Source of the DNA: Carnegiea gigantea
Taxonomy: Eukaryota > Streptophyta > Magnoliopsida > Caryophyllales > Cactaceae
DNA length: 64,000 nucleotides
Assembly: GCA_029747015.1 (NCBI GenBank)
Contig: JAKOGI010000005.1
Span: forward strand, 2,092,191-2,156,190
Direction: 5' to 3'
The notes beneath the pieces were generated by a model, which worked only from the letters and a program-made list of their open reading frames with translations, ran no database searches and was not told the origin of the DNA. Below, piece after piece: positions 13,156-26,075 of this stretch. Position 1 is the first letter of the stretch; each line of letters opens with the position of its first letter. The position numbers and the translations under genes are program-made.

Positions 13156-13620
13156 CTATACTATAATATAAAAGCAATGTTGTGATGACATGACTTTTAA
13201 AATTTTCTCATAAATTTGAGATTTTGAGCCTTAGATTATTTGATTATATATATAATCACAATCATCGGATTTTTAATAAAATAATTACCATCATAATTAA
13301 AAATATATAATATCTTTTTTTTGGCAACAAAATCTCTTAACTACCTAAAAATAAAATATATTTTGATATCCTTTTCTAAATCAATAAAAATAATTATTAT
13401 CATAATATCATTAGATTGTTTGATTATATAATCACAACCATCAGATTTTCAATAAAAATAATTACCATCATAATTAAAAGTATATTATTTCTTGACTTTT
13501 TTTTGGTAGTAGAATCTATTAACTACCTAAAAACAAAATATACTTCAATAACTTTTTTCTAAATCACTGAAAATATATATGTACTGAAATGTATGAATGG
13601 TATTAATATTTTAGTGATCC
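13156..13620 (+). mobile_element. Helitron-like 5' end with internal tandem repeat
   Basis: Starts TCTATACTATAATATAAAAG, the style of 5' terminus known from plant Helitrons, and is preceded by A. It is followed by two units of about 190 bases (near 13222-13411 and 13412-13575) with shared text such as ataattaccatcataatta. Related starts occur at 23261 (+) and about 28886 (-). I could not find a CTRR/hairpin 3' end, so the extent is unknown. Confidence 0.4.
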
Positions 13621-14277
13621 AAGGAAGGAATAAAGTATTAAAGTTTCACTTTTCTTATTTTAATGGTGAACGCAAAATTAGCCACTTTACATATTATTAT
13701 TAGATTCAATAGAAGAGATGTGAATTAATAGAAGAGCTAGACCTAGACGAAAGATTTTTCTTTCCAAATGTACTTAATGCGGGATAAGGTATTTTTCTTC
13801 TTATATTTCTTGGTCAGGAATTAAAGTTCCTAAGATCACTAATTTTTTTTATGAACAAAAATTCACACAATGATAATTAATTAATGGTCGAAAATAATCC
13901 TTTGAAGAGGTTGATGAAGTTTTTTATTTTTTTAATTTGTAACAAGTATTTCTATACCCATATAATAAGTGAAAAAATTTATAAGTTTTTAATTGTAATA
14001 ATTATTTATAAAATATTACAATATTCCAAATAGCAACCATGTCATATACAATATTTTGTTTTTAAATAAAATAATGAATAACTTTTCAAGAAGAAGCAAT
14101 TATTGATAGGTGCAAATTATGAGAAACTATCAACTAAAATTTCTAATATATAGAAATATTCTATAATAAGTTTAGCAGATATTTTGATAGCAGTTATAAT
14201 ATCTTAATTTCTGTATAATAATTTGAAAATTATGATTGTCTAAAAGATTATCTAACTTATTCATTGTTAAGTACTAT
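13621..14277. other. AT-rich DNA, no gene seen
   Basis: AT-rich sequence that may still belong to the Helitron-like element at 13156. No coding frame or boundary is visible. Confidence 0.4.
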
Positions 14278-15321
14278 TGATTATACATTTTCAGGTGTAT
14301 ATTTATATTGTGAATTTCACAAGTGTATGGTTGATCGCTGTAGCAAGTACGAGTGTCGATCCTCAGGGATGCATTACGAAATTAGATCGCTATAAAACTA
14401 AATGTGATATGATTGAATTAAATTGTCAAGGCTTAATCAATTAGTAACCAATTATTTCAAAAAGTTACGCTGGAAGATCAATATCAGGAAGAAGCTTACC
14501 CTATCCATTACCAACAACAACAACAACAACTCTCAGCGTGGGTCCCGCTTTCGTGGGGTCTGGTGTAACGCTTCCAACCCTAAGGCCAGGAGTGTTAGCG
14601 TTTGTCTTTAAATCCTGGGGCGAAACGGACAGAGTTTCCCCTGAAAACTGACCGTTTTCCAGGCTTAAAACCTTACATTAAATTCCCTGCAATTAAACGC
14701 AATAACAAAACTGACTCAACGGCTACCCGCGGAGTTCACGGCTCTACGGGCCACCCGCCCGGAGCATACCAACCAGCGCAGCTCAATACTAAAACAATGG
14801 AACAATAAAGGTACAACTCCACGGTCCACACGACCGGAGTACTGGGGTTACATCCCAACTATGAACAACCTTAGCTAAACGATGATCGGCTCACATGGCC
14901 ATACGGGACGACTCTAGATGATATGTAACACATGCACACAAGGACTTAAGTTATATAACAACAAACTACATGTCACAATACAACTTGCAGTTCACATGAA
15001 GGGCATGCAGCTTTATTCTTAGGACAGCAGCAATCCGTCTCGGCTTACTTGGACCGACCTTTACCTGATATTTTATAAACCTGGGAAGGGAACAACAATT
15101 GCTCAGCGGATAACCCCCTCTCCCAAAACAATACTTTGAAGTGCAATAATACCTATAAAAGTCGTGTATAGTTCCTTCCCTTAGAAGAGTATCACTTACC
15201 ATGCAACAATATTCAAACCACAATGCAAGAGTAATCGTATTTGGACCAATTGCTAAACTTTTTATATATATAAGGCTTGTTACGACCCTGAGGCTTATTA
15301 CGTAAACAGTCATGAAAACTC

Positions 15322-15448
15322 ATTGAATGTTAACATTGCACATTGAGTAATAAACAGAGTACACTGAATATTCAACTTTGCACATTGAACAATAAACAAT
15401 GAACATTGGACATTGACATCGCACATTGAACATTGGCCACTGAACATT
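15322..15448. repeat. short CACATTGAA word repeats
   Basis: Words such as gcacattgaa, gaacattgg and aataaacaatgaac recur at 10-40 base spacing within the solo LTR. Confidence 0.5.
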
Positions 15449-16689
15449 AAATTCGTGTGAACTATGAATTCATAAACCTATGAACAATACCCAACGGATG
15501 ATGAAAATTTATTGGTTTCACTGACATATAATCCCGTCATGTGGGCAGTAAACCAATAATATAGCAATATAACATTTGAATTTCACTGAACTCTACGTTA
15601 AATCACATGTTTGGCTATTAAAAGTATAATGTTGTATAAACCATCATATGCACTGGGAGTCCCCTTGGCATGATACATTTATAATAAACCCTCATAGGAT
15701 CTGAGAGTTTCTTTACCGTTGGGTCGCTACTAATTGACGAGATTTTGCCACGTATGGTTTTGATTCTACTGCCTATTGGCAGAGCTATGAAAACATTGAC
15801 CAGCTACTGGTAAGACAAGGAAACTCAAGTGGGAGGCTCACAAAGCACGTTGCTTCACGAGATAAAGCATTGGAATGGTGAGCCAAAGCCCAATACGTAC
15901 AATCCCATGCAGTAAAATAAGTTTCATGTGAAATCCGTTGGGCCGACCGCATTTGAAATATTTTGTTTTGCAAACAGGAGATAGAAAATATGTAAGTACA
16001 ATTGAATTGCCGATTATTATCTGAAAGTGAACCCCTTGGTCGATGTACATCTTGAAACGATCATACTTTGGGTGCTCACCACCCAGGCCGATCGAGAAGC
16101 CTGAGTTGACGCCGCGCGGGGGTATATTGATGGGCATAAGCCCCAATGCTTGGTCACTGGTCGGGGTCACTTGTTTATATGACAAAACACTGAGAAACTT
16201 GGTTCATTGAAAGAATCTTGTGTTACTTTGCTTCGCTGAGAAATATATGAATTTTCGAAGAGCACAGGTCGTGTACGTATTGGGTCATTGACATCCATTC
16301 CCTCGTCGTTTCTAACTAGTCAATAGAACTCATATATGGATAGGTTCAATAAGCTTCTGATCGATATCCTTCACAATGATAGCAATCATAGTCGATCAGC
16401 TGTGTACATACTTACTAAACTGCATCAAAGCTACGCGAAAGTGGCTATGAATCATGGAACATATACTGTAATTCACACCTCAAGACCATGCCTGGATTCA
16501 AATAGCTTGGAAACTAATCAAACAGGACCTATCAACTTAAACTGTATTTTTGCTCTCATGCTCTAATTGCATGTACTTAACCAAAAGCTTGGTCTTAATT
16601 AGTCGAGCTCTATAAATAATACCTCAACCAAAAGCGCGTCAACAAGTAATAGAGAGAGACAACACTTTACACATATACAATGCATAATT

Positions 16690-16793
16690 AAACACATACA
16701 ATGCATCTCGAAGGACCAGCTACTATTTATATACAGTAACTTGATGGTTGATTTTAAACATATACCATGCATCTCGAAGGACCAGCTACTTTA
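16690..16793. repeat. direct repeat containing catctcgaaggaccagctac
   Basis: The 20-base phrase occurs near 16702 and again near 16770, each preceded by acaatg/accatg, inside the solo LTR. Confidence 0.7.
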
Positions 16794-16920
16794 CTTGTTT
16801 CGAAGCTAAACACATTCATTTGCATGCATTGGTGAATTAACTCGAATGGGAACGATACATGTTAAAAATGACTTCGCTTTTGGTCCTTTAAGTAACTTAA
16901 ATCGGCGCTAAACACGTTAA

Positions 16921-17065
16921 ACTAACTGCGTTTTTAATTCTTTTTCATGCATGAACTAATTAACTTGAATCGATGCTAAATATGCTAAACTAACTTCGTT
17001 TTTAATTCTTTTTCATGCATGAACTAATTAACTTGAATCGATGCTAAATACGTTAAACTAACTTC
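16921..17065. repeat. 68-bp tandem repeat
   Basis: Units start actaac at 16921, 16989 and 17057. The first two are nearly identical (tttttaattctttttcatgc inside each). A decayed earlier unit may precede. It lies inside the solo LTR. Confidence 0.85.
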
Positions 17066-17284
17066 AAATCAACACATCAAATATCGTTTCCATTCACTGA
17101 TTCGAATACAGTTAAATTACGCAACCAATGAGTCGTTATAAACTCAAATACGTTTCGCATAATTGACAACCCATATATATATATACCTGATAAACTTGTT
17201 CAATGCGATTAATATGTATTCTAGGCGTAATTCATCAGTTCCAATTCAACCTGAATGAACTATAATCAATAAACTTGCATCGAA

Positions 17285-17760
17285 ATTAAAAACGAATGGA
17301 AGGAAGAGGAAACCCACCCCGAATCCAAGCTAGAGGATCCATTTCGGGTTCGGTTTGAGTGGTTCGGTGTGGGTTCGGTCTATTCCTTGCTCCCCTTCTG
17401 TTGGTCTCCACCACCCTTGCCGGACCGCCGCCGTAGGCGGCCATGGAAGAGCCCGAGCCACCGCCGGCAGTCTTCCCCCATGTCGAACCATTCTCCCCCT
17501 CCCCTGCGTCTGCCTCTGCTCTGCCTTGCCTCTGACCCAACTAGGCGTCGACCGGCGGCCATGGAAGAGCCCGAACCACCCCGGTCGGCTGCCCCTCGCC
17601 GGCCGCCTGCCGGCGGTCATCCCCCTTCCCCTCTCCCTCTTTCTCTCGTGTGTGTGCGTGGGGGTCAGGGCAGGGGTCAGGAACCCCCCCTCCTTCGCGA
17701 CCCTTCCCCCCCGCAGAGAAGGGGCTTCGGCCCCTTTTTATTTTTTTTCCCTTTTTTTTC
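17285..17760. other. GC-rich segment of the solo LTR
   Basis: This block is strikingly richer in G and C than its surroundings, with polypyrimidine runs. Overlapping frames up to 159 codons on both strands read proline/arginine-rich low-complexity protein and have no domain. I treat them as compositional artefacts, not genes. It may be a promoter/leader part of the LTR. Confidence 0.5.
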
Positions 17761-18132
17761 TCTTGTTCTTGCTACTAACTGATAGCACCTACCCACTGTA
17801 CCGTAAATTCAATTTTCCAATTTTCAAACCTTAAACTGTAACCATTAATATAATCATCGGTCGATTATTCGCCTTTTGATTATATTAAGGTTCGATTCAA
17901 TAAATGGGAGGATGATTCCCAAGGTTCGGCATTTTAATCGTATTCGGGAATCTGCTCAATGAAATGCCCGATGATAATCCTTAATGCCAATAAAACTAAT
18001 AATAATGAGAATACTAATATTCCTTTCAATAAAATCAACACTCGGACAGACTTCATCGATATTAGTTTAATTTATAACGAGATGAATCGGCTTAACGAAG
18101 GGGATAAAAAAAACCCAGGGTGTTACATCCGG

Positions 18133-19168
18133 GGAGATCCAATTGTAGGCAACCTTACCCCTACCGGTATTCCTACCCATGGAGAGGTTGATTCCTTAAG
18201 ACCCACAAAACAATTTTTTTTTTTTTGAAAAAGGTTTATAGAGAAAACGATTGCAAACCAAAAACCAAGGAGAAGAAAATGAGCCGGAGAGCAAAATAAA
18301 TAAGGAGCAGAGACATACCTCAACCCATCAGGGCCGCTAGATGCCGTCACATCCCAGAAAAATACGACCTGCAGACAAGCACACCAAAAACCCTACCCGC
18401 CCCACCCCATCGAAGCTACTACCACCTACGCGGCCGGTCCCCTACAATCAGAGACCTCAATCTTATCCCGCCACAACCTCCTATCCTGAGCCATGTCCTC
18501 CGTCAGACCGATAACTCTCAGGTTCTCTCTAACCACTTTCTCTAGGCTTTTCTTCGGTCTACCCCTCCCTCTCTTTCCACCGGGGGGACGATCATCTCGC
18601 ACCTCCGCACTGGGGCGGCTACACTTCTCCTCTTTACGTGGCCGAACTATCGCAGCCTCGATTCCCTCATCTTCTCCTCCATGGGGGCCACTCCAGCTAA
18701 GCTCCTGATTACTCCATTCCTAATTCTGTCCAATCTCGTAAAACCACACATCCACCTGATCATTCTCATTTCAGCTACCATTAACCTTTAGGCCTGCGTC
18801 TTCTTTAGAGGCCAACACTTCGATCTATAGAGAACAGCCGGTCTAACTACCGTCCGATAGACTTTGCCTTTCAATCCTAGGGGCACTCTCTTGTCACACA
18901 GTGCCCCCGACACTGACTTCCACTTTTGCCAACCCACTCTTATCTGCTGGCTAATATCCTCGTCAATGTCCCCATTTTACTGGATGATCGAGCCCAGATA
19001 CTTAAATTTAGCGACCTTTGGTATCACCCTCCCATCCAGTGTGATTTCTCCCCCCTCTTCTATCCTACCACTGAAACAGCAATGGAGGTATTCCGTTTTT
19101 GATCTACTTAATCGAAAACCCCTAGCTTCCAATGTATGCCTCCAACTCTCCAACCTGTCATTCATCCC
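18133..19168 (-). pseudogene. LINE copy 1, reverse transcriptase C-terminal part and 3' region
   Basis: The minus strand continues the LINE beyond the RT core. A 62-codon frame (18977-19165) matches the post-RT segment (residues [20 protein letters not shown] and on to FKYLGSIIQ) that LINE copy 2 has at 53480-53668. Further down, the RT tail and 3' untranslated region continue to gtaatcgttt/ctctataaa-type text shared with 54400-54440. The frames are interrupted. Confidence 0.75.
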
Positions 19169-19888
19169 CTATCTGGTCACATCGATAAGAACGATGTCAT
19201 CTGCAAATAACATGCACCAAGGCACCTCGTCCTGGATTCCTCTAGTGAGTTCATCCAAAACTAAAGTGAAAAGAAACGGGCTTAGGGCGGAGCCCTGATG
19301 TAGGCCCATACTAACAGCGAAGTCATTAGAGACCCCTCCCGGTATCCTAACACGCGTCCGCCCTCCCTCGTACATATCCTTGATTACACGGATGTACGCG
19401 GGCGACACCCTTTTCTCTTCCAAACACCTCCACAATACCTCCCTCGGGACTCGATCATACGCTTTCTCTAAGTCAATGAACACCATATGGAGATCCACCT
19501 TTCTACCCCTGAACAAGCTCATGAGCCCTCTGAGGACGTGGATCGCCTCAGTGGTCGACCTGCCTGACGACATGAAACCAAATTGGTTCTCTGAAATCTC
19601 TACAACCTCTCGTAACCTTCTCTCAATCACTCTCTCCCATAGCTTCATTGTGTGACTGAGCAGCTTGATGCCCCTAAAGTTATTACAAACTTGAATATCC
19701 CCTTTGTTTTTGTATAGTGGGATGACTGTGCTGACCCTCCACTCTCTGGGCATCTTGACGGTCTTGTAAATAACATTAAACAGCTCCGTGAGCCACTCTA
19801 ACCCTACCTCCCCCATAAACTTCCAAACTTCCACTGGTATCTGGTCTGGGCCCATTGCCTTCCCATTCGCCATCTTCTTCAAGGCCAC
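19169..19888 (-). pseudogene. LINE copy 1, reverse transcriptase domain
   Basis: A 239-codon minus-strand frame holding the RT core in order: GPDQIPVEVWK, LYKNKGD, NFRGIKLLSHTMKLWERVIE, FIDLEKAYDRVPRE, GLHQGSALSPFLFTLVLDEL, and the catalytic box MLFADDIVLI. This is the non-LTR RT arrangement of plant RTE-like LINEs. It is cut off from the endonuclease frame by a stop and frame loss at about 19889-19925, and from its C-terminal part near 19169, so the copy is dead as a single protein. Confidence 0.9.
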
Positions 19889-19924
19889 CCTAATCTCCTC
19901 CTTTGCTATGTGGTCGCCCGCTCA

Positions 19925-21230
19925 CTAATCACTACACTCTTCGCCCCTACTACAGTCGTCTCGCACTCCTTCCCCATTTAGAAGTTTAGCAAAGAACCTT
20001 TGCCATCTCTCTCTAATTTCATCATTCTCAGTCAACACCTTACCTTCTTCGTCCTTGATGCACCTTACCACTCCCAAATCCCTAGTCTTCCTTTCCCTCG
20101 CCCTAACCAATTTGAAAACCTCCTTCTCCCCTTCCTTCGTCCCCAATCTATGGTACAGTCTGTCAAAAGCCTGGCTCTTTGCTATTGCCACCGCCTTTCT
20201 GGCTACCTTCTTGGCCGCCTTGTATCCAATCTTCTTTTGCTCCCTCTCTTCCTCCGAACTGCTGCTCATGAACTCCACGAAAGCCTCTTTTTTGGCCTTG
20301 ACTTTCTCCTTTACCTCTTCATTCCACCACCAGGCGCCCTCCATCCTGTTCCCGCCTCCCCTGGAAAGACCTAGGGCTTCCTTAGCCGACCTTCGGATGC
20401 AATCCGCCACAGCCTCCCACATCGAATCGGCGTCTTCTGCCCTCCTCCAAGCTCCCTCCTCGGCTATTCTGTCTGCTATTAACCCCGCCTTCTCCTTCGT
20501 GAGGGTCCACCACTTAATTCTGGGTTCTCCGACTCTCCTCTTCGTCCTCCTAGGATACTTGAACTCTACATCTAAAACCAGCAACCTGTGTTGAGTTCCC
20601 AAAAACTCGCTAGAAATCACTTTGTAGTCCTTATACGATCTCTGACTTTCCTTCCTCGTGAAGAAGTAGTCAATTTGGGTCTTGCAAGAGCTGCTCTTGA
20701 AGGTCACTAGGTGATCCTCCTTCTTCTTGAAAAAGGAGTTGGCCACTAACAAATCAAAGGCCACCGCAAAGTCCAACACAGAGACTCCTCCTGCGTTTCT
20801 CTCTCCGAAACCTAAACCCCCGTGGACCCCATCATAACCCGCTGCCTTCGCGCCGATATGGCTGTTGAAGTCTCCTCCTATGAACAGTTTCTCGCTCCGA
20901 GGGACCTCTTGGGTGACCTCATCTAGATCCTCCCAAAAGAGCTTCTTAGTTTCCTCTGGCAGGCCTACTTGGGGCGCATACATACTCACCACGTTCACAA
21001 AAACTGAACCCACCAAAATCTTAATGGCCATAATCCGATCGCTCTTACGCCTCACTTCGACCACCTGGTCCGCCAAATCCTTCACAACCTGGATGCCAAC
21101 TCCATTCTTCGCCTTGGTTGACCCCGAGTACCAAAGCTTGTACCCATCAATCTCTCTAACTTTAGCCCCAACCCACTTCGTCTCCTGGACGCATGCTATA
21201 CTAATCTTACGCCTACGTAAAGACTAACCT
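19925..21230 (-). pseudogene. LINE copy 1, apurinic-like endonuclease domain and linker
   Basis: The frame open from 21085 to 19925 (386 codons) carries endonuclease signatures: FIGGDFNSHIG, TQIDYFFTRKE and GTQHRLLVLDV, then a long linker of charged residues before the RT. Sequence further upstream (about 21090-21230) reads in the same family and includes CVQETKWVG with the catalytic QET, so the domain starts before the first ATG. Stops near 21215-21270 break the earliest part. Confidence 0.85.
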
Positions 21231-22159
21231 AATTCTATCGACTTGTCCGTGAGAGACCCAATATTTCAGGACCCTAACCATTACCACTAGCTTTAATTAT
21301 GGACAAATTATGCAAAGCAAAATCAAACATGGATAACCGAAACACAAACAGAGAACCTAACAAACAAGAGAAAAATTAAGCTCAACCTCTTCACCTCCAA
21401 CTCCTTTCAGCTCTGACCTGGAATGAAAATATGGATCTAAACGTGTATATGAACCGAATAGAGAATTCAGTTATCCAAAGAATGATCAGTATCGAAAACT
21501 CAAATATAGGCCAGACTGAAGCTCTGTCAATGCGCGAAGAATACGAACTTGAATTTGCAACTATCGCTTGACTTTAATCAAAAATCAGTTCTAGCAAAAT
21601 TCTGAATTTTGAACCAAATTTTAGAGTTTAAATCTACAAATGGAAACAAGAATGATGGTAATGAAGTATCAGCACACCAAAAAGGTGGAGTCGGGCTTTT
21701 TTGGGTAGCAAAGCAAAGAAAGAAGAAGGAAGGAAGAGTTGGATATCATGTTCACGCACATGTGAATTAAGTGAAAGAAAGAAAGGAAAAGAACTGGTCT
21801 TGAATGGGGCTGAGTTAGAAGCGAAATAGGCCAGTTTGGAAGGGGAATTCAGGCCCCCACAGAAGGTGGAAAATGGGCGCGTGCGGGTCAAGGAAAGAAA
21901 AAGAAGAAAACTGGCCCTTATGGAAGAGAAGAGAAAGAGAGAATGGAAGTTGGGGCTTCAGGTTGGCTTGGCATTGGACATGCAAATGGACCTCATAAAC
22001 TAGGCTACGGGAGAACAGGGTGGACAGGCATAGTATGAAAAAGAGAGAGAAAAAAAGCTGAGAATAAAAGAGGGAGGGGTAATTGGGCCACGGTTATTGA
22101 GCCGGTTCTTCTTCTTTTTCTTCTTTTCTCCACTTGATCCAATATTAATCAGTTGAACA

Positions 22160-23040
22160 CTATTTATTTTTTCTAAGTTTTTTTCAATTCATACAAAATA
22201 AATAAAATAATATTAAAATCCTAATTTAATCATTTATTTTGGAGCAATAATGAAGAGTATAAATTAACTCAATTTCTGGTTGAACAGTTTTACATTATTA
22301 TGTGCTATATTCCTTTATATGAATTATAGTTAAATCTGTATAGTTTTATTACGAGATCATACAGATTATAGAAGATTTATTGTTCTTTATAAGGATGCTC
22401 GGGCTATTTTGCATACAACAGCACAATTGGATTCATATGTAACACACGTATTATATTGTTCATCATGTTTTGGACACTTTATTTTTTGATTACTGACTAT
22501 CTCATTATAATATTCTCTACAACCATATGGTCATCTATCAGTATATGCGATTATAAATAATTGTATAGATAAACCATGAGTATTTATTATGAAGCCTCGA
22601 CGATACCATGAAGTAGAATTATCTATCACTCTTATTGCACCAGTTAGTTGGAAGGAGGAAGTATATTACTTACGAAATACTGATGCTAGGTATATCAGAT
22701 ATACAAGATATAATTATAATCTTCATTATATCATTGCTAATCAAATTATCACTAAGAACTTAATTTTTGATGTAGGTCAAGAAGAGAATGTGAATTCTTC
22801 GTCATTGGTACCACAAATTAACGTATTATCATATCATTTAGCATGATTTTTAGTTTTATTTTGACTATCTATAATCTTTATCGTACTTTACATCGTATTT
22901 TTGATAATTATACGTTGTTTTAATTATTGAGTTTCAATGGTTATGCATACAAGTGCTATCTATTCATATTTTTCAATAAATTTAAGTATCCTTTTCTAAA
23001 TTACAATATTAACTTTGCCTACAATTAACATTCATCGATT
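22160..23040. other. AT-rich intergenic DNA, no gene seen
   Basis: No domain-bearing frame or clear element boundary. The 85-codon frame at 22589-22846 has no family features. Confidence 0.4.
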
Positions 23041-23045
23041 ATTTT

Positions 23046-23047
<2 letters not shown>

Positions 23048-23141
<94 letters not shown>
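23048..23141. repeat. (AT)n microsatellite
   Basis: A long alternating AT run, interrupted once by a TT. Confidence 0.95.
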
Positions 23142-23142
<1 letters not shown>

Positions 23143-23159
23143 TGTAATATGCACCGTGC

Positions 23160-23870
23160 CCCAAAAAAAAAAAAAAGAAGGGAAACTTCATTGATAAGAC
23201 TTCACTTTCTTACTAAATTTTACATAATTTGTATTCATTGTGTATCTTCAATTTGTCCTTATCTATGCTATACAATAAAATCAATGTTGTTATGATGTAG
23301 CATTTTCTTACATTCTCATTAATTAGAGATTTTGAACCCTTAGATTCATTCTCTCTCCTCATCACAACCATCAGACTGTTGAAAATAATTAATTTTTAAT
23401 TTTTAAATCTCTCACATAGCAATAAGGAAGTAATCGTAAGAAAGTATTATCTCATGAAATATAATTTCATAATTGTGGAAATAAAGATTATGGAGTATTT
23501 TTTTCTAAAAGGAAAGAATTATGGAGTGATTAGTGACTATCAAAATTATAACAAAATATCCTTCTTAAACCTTTTCAATTCATTCTCTCTCTTTATCATA
23601 GCCACTAGATTACAGAAAAAATTAATTTATAATTTTAAAATTTGTCACATAGCAATAGAGGAAAAAAATCATTAATGACGACGAAAATGATCCTAGAAAA
23701 GTACAATCTCAGGAAGTATAATTCCATAATGGTGGAAAAAAATCATTAACAACTAAGGAAATTATCCTAAGAAAGTATAATCTCAGAAAGTATAATTTCG
23801 TAATGATGGAAATAAAGATTATGGAGTGACTTTTTTCCCCCTGAAAGAAAGAATTATGGAGTAATGACTT
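23160..23870 (+). repeat. dispersed repeat with Helitron-like start and internal duplications
   Basis: Positions 23160-23260 repeat text also present at 35990-36100 (cttcattgataagac, ttgtattcattgtgtatct). At about 23261 TCTATGCTATACAATAAAAT resembles the Helitron-like starts at 13156 and, inverted, at 28886. The following text (ctctctcctcatcacaacca, taaagattatggagt) recurs within this stretch and is found inverted at about 28640-28886. Confidence 0.5.
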
Positions 23871-26040
23871 ATGAACTAGTTAGTAACTAATAACTATGGA
23901 ATTTCAATATAAAAAATATATCATTCTTGAATATTCAATATTAGTATAAATAGTCAAGTAGTTCCCACTCCTATGAAATTATACATTAGAATATTTCTCG
24001 TAGTTACGTTGAAAACAATTATGCCGTCTTACACATTGATCTTTTTTACCTCACTTCCAGATATATAATAAATTATCATTCCCTTCCTCATATATTTATT
24101 TACATTAATTTCTTAATTAGTTTGCAAGTGACCTCCTTAGTTTCAGAATTCTTAATTGTATTTCATTGAAATTTTTGTACTTTTTTGTTGTAAGTCCCTC
24201 CTATATGTGCCTTAATTTTCTTTTCTCGACATTTAATATTTCACTAATTAACGCCATCACTGATCTCTTGCTATGATTCATAATCTCACTTTTTTAGGTG
24301 TAGTTTTTGTCAGGCTTGGTTAATAGTGCCAGTATTTGGTTTAATTCGTTTATATTCTTAATCATTTGCGTCTGATTTATAACTTAGGTTAAAAATTTTT
24401 TGCTTATATTATATTATATTGTATTGTATTAGTAACTTAATTGTGTTTATGTTCTTTCATGTTTTATTTATGTTGTTAATTTATGGATTTTTTCTTTTTT
24501 AAAAGAAAAAAAATCTAATAATTTGATCCTCTTACTTGGTGTTTGCAAATTTTTAATGGAAACAACAATGCAAACTATTTCACATGTATCTAAATTGTTG
24601 GGTGACCTATTTATCATTAATTAAACAATTTCAAATTTCTATACTCCAAACTATAATATGATTTTCGTAATTTACAAACGTTAGTATTAAGATATATAAA
24701 AGAAATCACAAAATTTGACTTCCTTTTTTATATATGTAGATATGAGTGTAGTCCTTCATATCTTCAAAAGTTTTGCTATTTTGGAAATTGAGTGAGGTGG
24801 TCAAGTTGGGGTTTAGAACAATATGGAGGGGGTGTTCGGGGGATTTCACTGGGTTGGGAACTCTAGCAGTAAGATCAAATTGCATGAGTGACATATGGGA
24901 TGAGTTTAATATTAAAAATTGATCCTAATTTATAAAGTCTTTAGAACAAGTTTAACTTATTGAATTCACCTTCAAAATATGCCAGCAACGTCAAAAAATG
25001 TAATTTTTCAGTTTTTTTCTTTAAATTCATCGCAAGCGTTCAATACTACATGTATGTTTGAATCAATGTAATTTTCTGTTTCTATTGTTCAGTTAGAAAC
25101 TATAATACATGCTTGAATATTTCCATTGTTTAGTTAGAAATTATGATACATGATTGAATACTCTTTCTATATATTTTTAATCATGACATACCTTCGATAC
25201 TGTAATAGATGCTTGAATCAATGTAATAGTTTTTGTTATTTAGTTAAATACTGTATTGCATTCTTAAATACTATTTGTAGATTCTTTTAGTAAATCATGA
25301 CAAATGTTCAAAATCACTAATCATGTCATATAGTTAACTTAGACACAAATCATAAGGAAAGGGTATAGAAAATTTTGAAAATAAGAGACAAACAAGAGAA
25401 AGGCACAAATCATAATCAGTATAACATATGTACTTTTGAAAAATTATAAAATTATCACTACACACATAATTGATATTATAGCTTTAAAAAGATAAGATGA
25501 GAAGTAATTACTGAAGAAATGAAAAGTTATCAATTTCATATATTGCAAATGAGATTAATAACATAAGAAACATTTGATGATAATATATGGACAGATAAAG
25601 ATCATGATAAATGACATGATGATAAGTCAATGAGTAGAGCGAGACGACAAACACTCCTCCTCATCTTCAAGTACTTGTGCAGAAAATAAACTTTTTTAGT
25701 AATCATTTTATTGTGAATATTGATATAAACCAAGTTTATGTGTGCATACTATGTTTAATTAGATGGTGTACTTGGATTAATTCTTCAACTGTAGTACTTA
25801 TTCCTCGCAGTCGATTCACGCAATAAGAGTGATAGATACTTCTATTTTATGATGTTATGGAGTCTCAATAATAAATAGCAATTATTTGTCTTGGCAATTA
25901 TCTAGAATAGTATATAGCGAATGGTCACTAGATGACTTAAAAAAATATAAATATGACATTGTTAGTAATTAGTAATCAAGCGGCAAATCATGTGAAAAGT
26001 AAGGAACATAACAAAGTGATGTTTATCAGATACTCTTTAA
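23871..26040. other. AT-rich intergenic DNA, no gene seen
   Basis: I find no gene. A short word set (acatgcttgaat, tagttagaaact) recurs at about 25050-25260. Confidence 0.4.

Positions 26041-26075
<35 letters not shown>

Larger units (their letters stand above)
14564..18127. mobile_element. 3.56-kb solo LTR (gypsy-like ends) inside the LINE
   Basis: Begins TGTAACGCTT and ends GGGTGTTACA, the TGTAACACC/GGTGTTACA termini typical of many plant Ty3-gypsy LTRs; the minus strand looks like the LTR sense. It is flanked by tctgg (14559-14563) and tccgg (18128-18132), a 5-base target duplication with one C/T change. The uninterrupted junction is visible in LINE copy 2 at about 54523-54535. I find no internal polyprotein and no second LTR, so a solo LTR produced by recombination is the simplest reading. 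It contains a GC-rich stretch (17285-17760). Confidence 0.75.
14514..21277 (-). mobile_element. RTE-type LINE copy 1, 5'-truncated and interrupted
   Basis: A non-LTR retrotransposon read on the minus strand. Its 3' end is a (TTG)n tail (CAA triplets on the plus strand at 14514-14530), next to the GC-rich motif gtcccgctttcg also seen at the end of LINE copy 2. ccattacca flanks both sides (14505-14513 and 21278-21286), a good target-site duplication. It encodes endonuclease then reverse transcriptase, both damaged. The first readable endonuclease codons near 21270-21190 carry two stops. A 3.56 kb LTR insertion (14564-18127) separates its 3' tail from its body. Confidence 0.85.
14278..22159. mobile_element. 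candidate ~1.1-kb LTR-like element split by a LINE
   Basis: Start TGATTATACA and end GTTGAACA are flanked by ctat at 14274-14277 and 22160-22163. Removing the LINE leaves about 1.1 kb. Near its left end (14344-14372) it carries acgagtgtcgatcctcaggg, a phrase resembling the left part of the 1.23 kb solo LTR in the VPS29 intron. The boundaries are tentative because only four flanking bases match. Confidence 0.4.

Noticed and set aside
14966..16185. Frames of 115 codons on the minus strand
   Set aside because: They lie inside the solo LTR and show no domain.
17286..17834. Overlapping Pro/Arg-rich frames up to 159 codons on both strands
   Set aside because: All fall in the GC-rich part of the solo LTR, overlap each other and have no domain; composition explains them.
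20000..21227. Plus-strand frames of 120-179 codons
   Set aside because: They are antisense to the LINE endonuclease region on the minus strand.
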